Origin: Dreissena polymorpha
Lineage: Eukaryota; Mollusca; Bivalvia; Myida; Dreissenidae
Length of the DNA: 64,000 nucleotides
Assembly (NCBI RefSeq): GCF_020536995.1
Contig: NC_068366.1
Coordinates: 23,249,854 to 23,313,853, forward strand
Reading direction: 5' to 3'
Part shown: piece by piece, positions 31,626-40,462 of the stretch
Numbering within the stretch: the first letter of the stretch is position 1
Layout: every line of letters starts with the position of its first letter
Notes under the pieces: generated by a model
What the model was told of the DNA's origin: nothing
Databases searched by the model: none
What the model saw: only the letters and a program-made list of their open reading frames with translations
Made by a program: the position numbers and the translations under genes

Positions 31626-32441
31626 TTAGCTCACCGTTTCTTCGATAATAGTAATTCGGTTGTAATAGTTTGTAATTGTCGTAACAATAGCTTTATCAGA
31701 CTGGCATGTTTGGGTCTCGCTTCTTACAAACTCAATCTTCACTGAAATACTGACGTTGATTCTTCCTCCGCCGATTCTTGGGACGCTGTCGCGATGAAGG
31801 AGGTACTTGCCCTCTTTCACTTTTTCTCCGGACGACGAGTCACCCGATTTCAGCGTTAAAAATCGGCTGACGTCGGAGGGCAGTTGCCGCAAAAAGCTTC
31901 CTTTTGCAAACGCGTTTGACTCCATGTGCTTGTTCAACTTATTTTCCCATAGCTTCCTTTTTTGCTCTTGGAATTTTTTTATCGCTTCCATCTCCTGGTC
32001 TTTCACCTTTTTGTTTTCAGTATTGTGCTGCATTCTAAACAGACTTTTGACGACCTCTCTAGGAATGAATACCTGCCACCCACCGCCAAGGTAACCTTTT
32101 TGGCGCCCAACAAACCCTTCGTACATATGGACACCCCTGGGGACGATAAGCTCCACGGCGTGCTCCAGTGTGTTCCATGGTTTCAATACAGCAGCGTCGT
32201 GTCGATATCCGTCATTGCCTTGTCTAGGCTCAAGAGTCCAATACTGACCCTCGGCAGTAGCATTTCCTCCATAAAGTCGATACAGCATGATGTTATCCTC
32301 TTTTGGAGTTGTCATATAGTAGCTTCCGCCGGTGAAGTTGTTGAAGTGGTCGCCGTCCAAAACGTTGAACGGACCATAGTCGGCAGGATTAAATTGATAA
32401 ACCACTTTCGTTTTACCATGGTGGTGGTCTCCTGATGCCAT
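31626..32441 (-). CDS. Uncharacterised 271-aa protein with ADP-ribosyltransferase-like toxin-domain pattern
   Basis: Intact intronless coding frame starting MASGDHHHGKTKVVYQF. Residues about 50-140 contain IMLYRLYGGNA, GQYWTLEP, KPWNTLEHAVELIVPRG, MYEGFVGRQ and GGGWQVFIPREVV. From memory, this order (R-x-Y/W-GG, an FWT/YWT strand, an N-T-x(5)-E/V strand, and a final GGG-x-Q-hydrophobic-IP) resembles C-terminal ADP-ribosyltransferase-fold domains in bacterial polymorphic toxins. In that fold the first Arg and the final Gln would contact NAD or catalyse; this is inference. Residues 145-185 are charged and helical-looking (KVKDQEMEAIKKFQEQKRK), the rest unrecognised. No signal peptide or membrane segment. 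A short intron (32447-32547) probably precedes the start codon. Alternative: an unrelated mollusc-specific protein. Confidence 0.6.
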   Translation of the reverse strand: MASGDHHHGKTKVVYQFNPADYGPFNVLDGDHFNNFTGGSYYMTTPKEDNIMLYRLYGGNATAEGQYWTLEPRQGNDGYRHDAAVLKPWNTLEHAVELIVPRGVHMYEGFVGRQKGYLGGGWQVFIPREVVKSLFRMQHNTENKKVKDQEMEAIKKFQEQKRKLWENKLNKHMESNAFAKGSFLRQLPSDVSRFLTLKSGDSSSGEKVKEGKYLLHRDSVPRIGGGRINVSISVKIEFVRSETQTCQSDKAIVTTITNYYNRITIIEETVS

Positions 32442-32446
32442 TTCAG

Positions 32447-32547
32447 CTGTTTTTATTTCGACTCAAACATGAAAGAAACAACTAATAATCAGTGACGATA
32501 GAACATGCAAATAATATGCATATTATATATTTTTTTAAATCTCATAC
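32447..32547 (-). other. Probable 5' UTR intron of the 271-aa gene
   Basis: On the minus strand, CACAG/GTATGAG gives a donor at 32547 and AAAAACAG an acceptor ending at 32447, 5 bp before the ATG. At 101 bp this is a plausible small intron. It would mark the gene as properly eukaryotic. Confidence 0.45.
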
Positions 32548-32865
32548 CTGTGACTGTCCCTGTGCCTTCGTAGCTTATTGTGTATTATCAAGACCTAAGA
32601 GAGCAGTTTAAGTACGTATTGATAAGTTCGCTCATGACATCGTCATTCGTGGAAATGTGTGTGTTGATAAAACATATTGGTATGTTGTGCTCGACGATTT
32701 TATCATTTAGAACATTGATTACAAAACTGTTTAGAGTTTAAAGTGAAAGATATGTGTTATGGTAATGGCCCACATTCAGTACATATTATTTCAGTGACCA
32801 GCACGAGCGAATATCCAATCATACATTATGAAACATATTTTACTTCGAGATAAAGCACTATCATT

Positions 32866-33382
32866 TTAAAGGGATCTTTTCACGCTTTGGTAAATTGACA
32901 AAATTGAAAAAAGTTGTTTCAGATTCGCAAATTTTCGTTTTATTTATGATATTTGTGAGGAAACAGTTATACTGAACATTTACCATGGTCTAATATAGCC
33001 ATTATATGCATCTTTTGACGATTTTAAAACCTAAAAATTATAAAGCGTTGCAACGCGAAACGATGGAATAATTTGGAGAGTTCTGTTTTTGTCGTTAAAT
33101 TTTGTGAAACTACGAAAATTGCTTATATAAGGTATAAAATACTTCAAGTATATGTACTCGGCAGAATAGCTCAGTAGGCTTAAGCGTTTTTACTTCAGGA
33201 CTCTGGCAGGACTCCAGGGGTCACTGGTTCGAAACCTGGTCCGGACAATGTTCTTTTCCTTTTTTAAATTTTATTCTTGATTTCTTACTGGAGCTTTTAC
33301 GATCCAATGTTTACATTTATCGATATAAAGCATTTAATGAATAAGTTAAAAAATGCCAAAATCTGTGAAAAGGCCCCTTTAA
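32866..33382 (+). mobile_element. tRNA-bearing TTAA MITE, copy 2
   Basis: 517 bp. Ends AGGGATCTTTTCACGC and GTGAAAAGGCCCCT with TTAA at both borders. A tRNA-like block at about 33160-33245 has an A box (TAGCTCAGTAGGCTT) and a B box (GGTTCGAAACC). The family is almost identical in length to copy 1, suggesting recent spread. Confidence 0.82.
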
Positions 33383-33383
33383 A

Positions 33384-34117
33384 TTGTTTTCTGTCTCGAA
33401 ATTAATGCAATCAAAATATCGTAACGCTATATATGATAATTACATGTGTTAACAAACAGTGTGTTTTAACATAAAATATATATATAACATTACGTGTTTT
33501 ATTGTTTTTAGTGTTTTATTGAAATTGCTTCTGGAATCACACAAAGATTGTCAGAAAAAAAAACGTTGTGTGATTAATTAACACAAACAGTAAATTAAAA
33601 AACAAATGAAGAACAACCTATCCTAACGCCATTGTATAATACGCGCACGAATTCCCCTGTCATGTTTAAATACTTTAATGATTTACCGTCAAGTTATTGG
33701 TATTGTGAGCTTTACATGTTCACTGCTGCTATGGGGGAGGATTTCTTCCGCACATTCTCGGTGCGTCCTATAGGTAGAAACCTTACCCTTAAAGCAACGA
33801 GATCTCAGCCAGCTTACAAGGAGATCTCAACCGTAAGCCATTCTTCAGAGATGGGATCCACAAAGACCTATGGGTACTGATTCGAGTGCTGTCCCGCTTC
33901 ACAAATCTCGAATTATTGTAATAGTGAATATCAAACAATAAATTAATTTATTCAAATGGGATTCATAATTCATATAGACCTAGAAATGTGTCCGAATGAC
34001 AGGGATGCTTTCGTAATTTATCACTCAAACTAATGTTGTTGTGTCGAGGTTTAAATTACAAAGGCAATTGGGTCCATTTGCGTTCAGATACCGTTCGACT
34101 GCCAGGGGACGTGTCAT
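33384..34117. other. Spacer with no supported gene
   Basis: Open frames around 33632-33880 show no domain or splice context that I can support. Otherwise AT-rich. Confidence 0.4.
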
Positions 34118-34230
34118 TTGAATGGCTGTGTTCGTACGAATTTGTACAATTTCGACGGCGACTATGCGGGCCCCTTCCAGATGCCGGCAGACCTCCGGAA
34201 AGGCATCAACCAATGTTCATTTATCGTCAG
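34118..34230 (+). pseudogene. Possible fragment related to the 271-aa gene
   Basis: Reads NLYNFDGDYAGPFQMPADLR, resembling VVYQFNPADYGPFNV near the N-terminus of the minus-strand 271-aa protein. Similarity is short (about 8 of 24 positions), and nothing like the later motifs follows. It may be an exon of an undetected gene or chance. Confidence 0.25.
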
Positions 34231-34439
34231 TATATCTATTAATTCTTACGCTTTTCAATACGATTACCATCCATATTTGTATCTGAAAGTTAACGTGGTA
34301 ATTCCGAGCTAGAGGCTTAATTCTGGGTAGAGTTTGCACAGAAACCGTGACAATCAACTTTAAGTTTACTCAGGAAAATAAGAAGAATGATAAATTATGG
34401 CCGCAATTTCCATATATTGAATTTGTTTACTGAGAGATA

Positions 34440-34615
34440 ACTAATATTTGGTGTGGTCCGGGTGAGCCGGAGTACTTGGAGGAAACCCCGCCAGTATGGT
34501 ATGGCGACCACCAACCATGCTCTCATGCCCCTTGAAAGTGGATCGAACCCGTGTCATCTAGGTGAGATGCGCGGGTATCAACTACTGCGCCAACCGAACA
34601 GCTACCACACAAGTA
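34440..34615 (-). repeat. tRNA-derived SINE (minus strand)
   Basis: On the minus strand: A box TTGGCGCAGTAGTTGATAC, B box GGGTTCGATCC, then a body with TGGTGGTCGCCATACC and GGGTTTCCTCCAAGTACTCC. The last part resembles the conserved central domain of widespread invertebrate SINEs. The family name is uncertain. Confidence 0.7.
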
Positions 34616-34639
34616 TACACGCTCCGGCTGATATAAAGG

Positions 34640-35680
34640 AACACACACACAATCTATGGATTTGCAGACTGTGTAACTGTTAAAACTTTAACTGTTAAAA
34701 CTAGAAACTTTATTATACACCCACACCAACAACAAATAATTTGGTTAATGGGAATTATACATACACGTAAATACTTGTACTTAGGTAAGTATTTGGAAAT
34801 AAAACCAGTTTAGCATTTAAACGAGTTATACGAAGCATACAACATTTGCCATATTTTCATTTTATTGTAAAATTGAGTCAAATATAGCTCGTAAAAATAA
34901 ATATTAAATCACTGCTTAATGGCTGTGTCTCATTTATAACATTTTACACATAAGTGATATGGATGAGTCTGTGCGAGCTGAGGAGTCTTCCATCTCGAGG
35001 CTCGAGTCGGTGCCTCTGAATCCAGCTTTGTGTTACGACTGAAATGTACAAACATAAAAACCTGTGTTTATCAACAAGTGCAACCAATTAAAGTATACAA
35101 AGTATAACAAAATTAATACGGTACTTTTAGTCTAAGTTCAGTGTTTTATTCGTACCAATCAATCTCGAAGATAATTTTGCTTATATTTTCTAATTTTTCA
35201 TTTTAACTTTCTTTTTATCGACAAATAAAAAACGTACTGTTGTGAATCTTACAACTAAACACATGTTGGCACTATCCGTGTTTTTCGGCAAAATTACCCT
35301 GTTTCGCTCTGATCCGTAGATTAGAAGATCAACCGGCCGTACGGCTTCCTGGTTCGATTACTACGCATAACAACTATTCAGTCGTGTAGTGACCGATAAA
35401 CAATTATTATTCCAACATAAGCTTGTTTTTTTTAAATTCATTATAACCAACGCATAATCTACTCACATGCTATCGGGGAACATGTAAATAGATTTACCTC
35501 CGCACTATGTTGAAAACTATTAACTTTGTATTTCAATAAATCTAAGCAGTACAAGTATGAGTTAAAGAAGCATAGTAAATATGCTTGAAAATAAATCGAG
35601 CAGAGATAGTTATAAATTTACATCTTTGCAATAAAAACGCATTTAAATCCATAAAAAATAATAGTAGTGCTTATCATATA
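34640..35680. other. Spacer without recognisable features
   Basis: AT-rich, no supported coding frame or named repeat. A possible tRNA-like fragment near 35330-35375 is too weak to call. Confidence 0.4.
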
Positions 35681-35685
35681 GTTTC

Positions 35686-36312
35686 TGTTTTGCAAAAGCT
35701 GTGTTCTACGTACTGCTGTTTTTCAAAAGCTGTGATCTATGGACTGCTGTTTTGCAAAAGCTGCATTCTACGACTCCTGTTTTGACAAAGCTATGCTCGA
35801 CGGACAGCTATATTGCAAAAGATGTGTTCTACAGACTGCTGTATTGCAAAACTGTGTTTTACGGGCTACTTTATTGTAAATGCTGTGTTCTACGAACTTC
35901 TGTATTGCAAAAGCTGTGTTCTACGGACTGCTGTATTGCAAAACCTGTGTTCCATAGACTGCTGTATTGCAAAACTGTGTTTTACGGGCTACTTTATTGT
36001 AAATGCTGTGTTCTACGAACTTCTGTATTGCAAATGCTGTGTTCTACGGACTGCTGTATTGAAAAAACTGTGTTCCACAGACTGCTGTTTTTCAAAAGCT
36101 GTGTTATACGGACTCCTGTTTTGCAAAAGCTGTGTTCTATGGATTCCTGTTTTGCAAACGCTGTGTTATATTTACTGTTCTATACAAAAGCTGCATTGCA
36201 AAAGCTGTGTTCTAATGACTACTCTTTTGAAAAAGCTGTGTTCTACGGACTTTCATATTGCAAAATCTGTGTTCACGGACAACTGTAGTGCAAAAGCTGT
36301 GTTCTACAGCTT
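35686..36312 (+). repeat. About 31-bp minisatellite overlapping the 3' end of WASF
   Basis: About 19 imperfect units of the form GCTGTATTGCAAAAGCTGTG plus TTCTACGGAC, arranged in higher-order blocks: 35850-35945 and 35975-36045 are near duplicates. On the minus strand the first unit contains the last codons and stop of WASF, and units at 35870 and 35993 contain AATAAA. Confidence 0.9.
35870..35998 (-). promoter_or_regulatory. Candidate WASF polyadenylation signals inside the minisatellite
   Basis: AATAAA on the minus strand at 35993-35998 and 35870-35875, about 275 and 400 bp past the stop. Both occur in matching repeat units, so the array may duplicate the 3'-end signal. Confidence 0.4.
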
Positions 36313-36511
36313 AAATTGTTAAACACCAGCGATGAGCGTACATCGGATTCCCAATCGCTGCTGGACGAATTGCTCTCCTCGTCGCTACTTCCAATAGCGG
36401 GCCGCCTCGCGTCTATCATCGCCATCATGGCCGCCTGCACGCCGCCTCCAACGCATTTCCGAAGCGCCACGGAAGGTTCTGGTGCCGCCACGTGGTTCAG
36501 GATTTTCTTAC
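36273..36511 (-). CDS. WASF: WASF exon 5 (WH2 end, central and acidic regions)
   Basis: The first two bases complete Gly of IRSG, followed by KKILNHVAAPEPSVALRK, GGGVQAAMMAMIDARRPAIG and the acidic SSDEESNSSSSDWESDV with its tryptophan. This is the Arp2/3-activating end. The acceptor is GAGTAG ending at 36512; its pyrimidine tract is weak, but other nearby AGs lead to an immediate stop. The tail after DWESDV (about 22 residues) is unusual for WAVE, and its last 12 codons lie in the minisatellite. Confidence 0.75.
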
Positions 36512-39500
36512 CTACTCATGAAATTGCTTCAATTAAATCTAAGGAAAGTTGTTAATATATTGAGCCAAAAATATGCCTGAAACATGAAATATATGCTGGC
36601 TTTTTTCTTTTCAAACTATATACCCGACACACCGTCAAGTTTTATTTACTTAAAGAGAATCATGTTTTGAATGTTTAATCATGACAACGGTAACCTAACG
36701 ATAACATAGACTTTGAACATATTAATGTTCAATGCAGATAAATGTTATCGAAAACAATCGCTTAGACGATGCAAAGCATAAGCATGCGTGCTTTTAATAT
36801 CGTGTCGTGCTTGATAAACCTAATCTAAGACGCGCTATGGGAAAACGGGGCTTAATGCACATGCGCAAAATGTCGTCCAAGATTAGACTTTACAGCCCGC
36901 ACATCTCATCAGGGACGACACTTTCCGTTTTTATGGTAATTTCCTTTAAAGGAAGATTCTTCTTCGCTTATCCTTTATGTACATGCATTAAACACCGTTT
37001 TCACAGAGCGCGGCTCAATTGTATAATTTATTTAACACTGCATAGCTCGCTAATGTGTATTTAACCCAGTCCCCCAACGACAGCACTTATGAGCTGATTG
37101 TGTACCACTGTACCTGATCTTATATCACTTAGTAAGGACAGCATATTAGGTCGTCCACTGGATCTAATGACGGGCGGGGGGTTGTCTGATAAATCAAAGA
37201 ACGTGGACGCGACACGACATCGACGAGCCTGGAGGCTGTCTTGCTTGTCTTGCCGAACCAAAAGAGCGCCCATCAGTGGTGGCGGAGGCGGTGGAGTTTG
37301 TACATGCGTCGCCGAGGGAACACTTCCGGTAGAAGTTTTGCCGCCAGGTTGGGGTATCCGTTCGGCGTTTTTGTCTGCGCGGACAAGTGACGGCGGTGGT
37401 GGTGGTGGTAGTTGGGTCGATGTGCTAGTAAGCCCGACTGATGTTGTTTTTGCTGGCACTTTGGAATCCAACCGCTGAGATGGTGGCGGGGGTGGTGATT
37501 TAAGTGATTCCTTTTTACTGCAAACACTAGTTTTGTTTCCTTTGCTGGATATTTTGTCTTGGGACTCGAAGCGAATTGGCGGTGGAGGCGGAAATCTAAC
37601 ACTGGACTTTATGTTGACTGCTGGTGTAACTCTCATGCAATCGTCTTCGGGCAATGGTTCAAATATTGGTGGCGGGATCGCTTTTGGGATGGGTTCATCA
37701 TCATAAACGAAGAGTGGTTCCGGTGGTGGTGGAATGAAATCATCTATTACTTGTTCATCCTCTTCCGATATGGAATCGTTCAACAGAAAACTTGGCGGGG
37801 GTGGAAGAGGCAGACCGGTGATCGACACACTGTTATCGTTTGAACAGGTTTCGTCGTCGTCCGGTTGTGAGTTTGATGCGATCGCACACAATGCACGCGA
37901 CTTCCGGTTGACCTGTTTGTACGAAACTTGTCCAACTGCCAACCGTGCTACGAGAGCGACTCGAGGAATCGCATTGTGGTTCGTTGCAGGACACATGTTT
38001 TGTCGTGAATCTGCCTCAACTTCGAAGTGGTTAATGTTTATACCAGTATCAGCTTCAGTTGTACTTATATTTCGATCCGTAACAGGTTGTGCACATTCGG
38101 GCGTGACATTGACCACAGGAAGGGAGTCGTTATGCGACTGAGCCTTAATCAAAGCACCTCCAAGCGTGTGTTCTATAAAAGATGCGGGTGGAGGTGGTAT
38201 ATTCTCGGCGAGTGAAGGCGCTTCAATATAACAAGCTGTGGACTGTTGGCTTTTATCGTTGTTGCCTTCATTCGTGTGAGTCTCATTTTCGACCGTTTTA
38301 CTTCTTTTCCTGTTCCTATTCTTCTTCTCTCGATATTCTTCTTTTGACCTCTCCTCTCGTTTCTTCTTCTTCTTCTTTTGCATCTCCTTCCGCTGTCCCA
38401 TGCTAGGCGAGTGCTCGATGGCTCCCGGCTTGTCCTTTGAGGCCCCCATTCCCTGTATGCGTTCCTTGTCCAAGTGGTAGTGCACGTGCGCCGCCACCTT
38501 TCGCACGCGCCGCTCGCGATTCTGTGTGTGCTGAAAAGCATTAAGATGCAGTAACATAACATTTAACAGAATTAAATGTGTCTTTACATATTGAATAAGC
38601 ATAACTGTACGACTCTGGACGAATAGTTCGCCTTCGTCAACATGTAAATGAAGCTTAGGCGCAATATACTCTGAGGCGAATTCCTAGAGTTAGAAAGGTT
38701 ATACCTATTTTGTATATGTATAGTATATCTTATATTTTACTTTTTATAATTACATATTTTACTTTACTATATAGAAACCTAAAACGTTGAGTTTCTGGGC
38801 AGACTAGTATAAAAATGAAGCTGAAACATGATAGCAAGCCGTTTGCGTTACGCTGCGATGTCCCTTGGACCTCTCCCTCCCCCTCTCTGGTATGTATTGG
38901 CATGGCGATGTCCCAATTTATATGTTTATAACAAAATCACGCCTACCAGTTGCTTGTGGTGCCGATGTCCCTTGGCTCTCTCCTTCGCCACCACCTCCTG
39001 GACCTGCGAGTACCAGAGGTCGAAGAAGAACGAGGGGTTCGAGTAGAGCTTCATACTGGACAATCCATCATCTCTGAATGAAATAAAACTCGATGTGGGA
39101 AAACGGGCTTTAATACATGTCCGTTAAGTGTTGTCCAAGATTAGCCTGTGCAGTCCGCATATGCGAATTAGGGATGACACTCTACTGATCTTAGTTTTCG
39201 GTAAGATGGGACTTTCTTTACATGAAATTTACAAAAAAGCGGTGTTGTTCCTTATTAGCCTGTGCAGACTACACAGGCTAATCTTAGACGACACTTTACG
39301 CACATGCATAAAGCTCCGTGTTTCCAGAACGAGGCTCAAACGTATTATAATAACAGGGTTAAAACGTTCTTGATTGACGTATGTTTACAGTATACAAGTT
39401 CTTTGTTAATCTGTGTATGCATCTTTGCACCCTTTCCAAATTTACATATTTTAAAACGAATGCGTACAGCCAAAGGTTTATAAGGACGACAATCCTGTCT

Positions 39501-40462
39501 ATAGTTCACTCAGATTTCACGCGTTTGGTCGTTTAGATGGATGTGTGTTAAAAATCAGCTGGAAGACGACCCGATCCTCCGCATCACGAAACAAACAAGA
39601 AAGGCCTTAAGAAGGATTCACTCACATTTCTGGCTGTAAACGTAACATCATACAATCAGTGAATAGCTACCTAAATCTATCAAGACTGGAGAGGTCGGGT
39701 GGCATCTGGCAAGCGTTGTAGAGGTCGCGGACGGCCGCCGGCCGCCTGTCACGTGACACGATCTCTTGCTCAGCCTCCACGTACATTTGGTGGGACTCGA
39801 ACAGGTGGAAATCTACAGTTATAAAAAAAACGTACGTTTTTTAGAAACAACGCGCGTTAAACAGCGAATTTAAAATAGGAAGATCGTAGACAGACAAATA
39901 AACATACTTGAAAGGGGCGATTAAAGTTTCTGCAGCAGGGGAGATATATATAGTTGGTGGTATAAAGATAAAGATAAGATAAATAAGTAGACTTTAAAAA
40001 CACCATTGCGAATGTTGTGCCAATTGCTTGTTCTAGACTGCAATGCTTAGAGCAAAGGACAACATATGAAAGCTTTTTCAGATTACTGAGCATACACGTA
40101 ATAAATACTGACCCGTTATATATTTACTATATCGTAACTATTAATCAGCCACCACCTATACTACAAGAGAACGTGTTTAATGCTTTACCTAACGTAAGCG
40201 TCTCTGCCTTGTTCGTTAACGTCCGTACACGTTGCTCAAGAGCGCTTAGTCGATCAGTGATACTTAAACTCTCCTCTTTCAGTGCCACAAACATGTCCTC
40301 GGCGTGATGACGTAATGAGAGCAGCTGACGTATCACATTGATGAGCGTTACGTTCGTGACGTCAATTAGACAATCCGACTCAATTTTAAAGTCAACTTTA
40401 AACGCTTCAGACCCACATCGACTGACGTAAATGGGGTCAACAATCCGCTGGATAAACGGCAT
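36273..40462 (-). CDS. WASF: WASF/WAVE family actin-nucleation regulator, 5 exons
   Basis: WAVE proteins sit in the WAVE regulatory complex and activate Arp2/3 downstream of Rac to build branched actin at the membrane. Exons on the minus strand are 40462-40189, 39812-39671, 39073-38947, 38530-37114 and 36511-36273, giving 2199 nt, 732 aa and a TGA stop. All introns are GT-AG and phases agree. Residues 1-180 are the WAVE homology domain (IDVTNVTLINVIRQLLSLRHHAEDMF; RRPAAVRDLYNACQMPPDL; MKLYSNPSFFFDLWYSQV, each quoted in part). A lysine/arginine-rich region follows, then proline-rich tracts (PPPPPSQRL, PPPPPPSLVRAD), a WH2 motif (LLSDIRSGKKILNHV) and a central/acidic tail (AAMMAMIDARRPAIGSSDEE, SSSSDWESDV). 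It is longer than vertebrate WASF1-3 (about 500-560 aa), mainly in exon 4. The last residues come from a minisatellite. Confidence 0.93.
36820..37018. repeat. MITE family A copy in WASF intron 4
   Basis: TATGGGAAAACGGGGCTTAA start and TTAAACACCGTTTTCACAGA end, with GTCGTCC and GGACGAC inside. The second hairpin is lost. The intron part 36515-36820 shows nothing else. Confidence 0.85.
37114..38530 (-). CDS. WASF: WASF exon 4 (basic and proline-rich regions, start of WH2)
   Basis: Begins HTQNRERRVRKVAAHVHYHL. Codes for the lysine-rich basic stretch (MQKKKKKKREERSKEEYREK), an acidic/serine middle, several PPPPP tracts expected to bind profilin and SH3 domains, and ends in MLSLLSDIRS, the first half of WH2. 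The acceptor is TTTCAG ending at 38531; the donor is AGATCAG/GTACAG at 37113. Reading on past this donor gives a short nonsense tail that lacks the actin-binding half of WH2, which supports the intron. 472 codons in one exon is unusually long for this family. Confidence 0.88.
38947..39073 (-). CDS. WASF: WASF exon 3
   Basis: Encodes DDGLSSMKLYSNPSFFFDLW and YSQVQEVVAKERAKGHRHHK QL, matching the conserved NPSYFFDLWKEKM block. The acceptor is ATTCAG ending at 39074; the donor GTAGGC starts at 38946. A MITE begins about 13 bp upstream of the acceptor. Confidence 0.92.
39088..39342. repeat. MITE family A copy in WASF intron 2
   Basis: Full-length, both hairpin cores present (GATTAGCCTGTGCAGTCCGC, TTAGCCTGTGCAGACTACAC). 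The near end is about 13 bp from the exon 3 acceptor. The rest of the intron to 39660 shows nothing. Confidence 0.88.
39671..39812 (-). CDS. WASF: WASF exon 2
   Basis: Encodes DFHLFESHQMYVEAEQEIVS, then RDRRPAAVRDLYNACQMPPD and LSSLDRF. Vertebrate WAVE has RPVPVQEMYNLCDTPPPLN-like sequence here. The acceptor is CTGTAG ending at 39813; the donor GTAGCT starts at 39670. Confidence 0.88.
40189..40462 (-). CDS. WASF: WASF exon 1
   Basis: Starts MPFIQRIVDPIYVSRCGSEA, comparable to MPLVKRNIDPRHLC in vertebrate WAVE1 (from memory), and continues through INVIRQLLSLRHHAEDMF to LSALEQRVRTLTNKAE. The donor is TTAG/GTAAAG at 40188. Ends after one base of a codon. The WAVE homology helix bundle that binds Abi and HSPC300 starts here. 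Confidence 0.9.

Noticed and set aside
33160-33245. Functional tRNA gene
   Set aside because: The A and B boxes are good, but the block sits at the same place in two dispersed MITE copies, and pairing of the acceptor stem is not convincing by eye.
33632-33880. 82-residue plus-strand frame
   Set aside because: No family recognised and no supporting splice sites.
35701-36322. Cysteine/leucine-rich repeat frames on the plus strand
   Set aside because: Produced by the minisatellite at the 3' end of WASF, in several frames at once.
37098-38215. Plus-strand glycine-rich frames opposite WASF
   Set aside because: They mirror the proline-rich codons of exon 4 on the minus strand.
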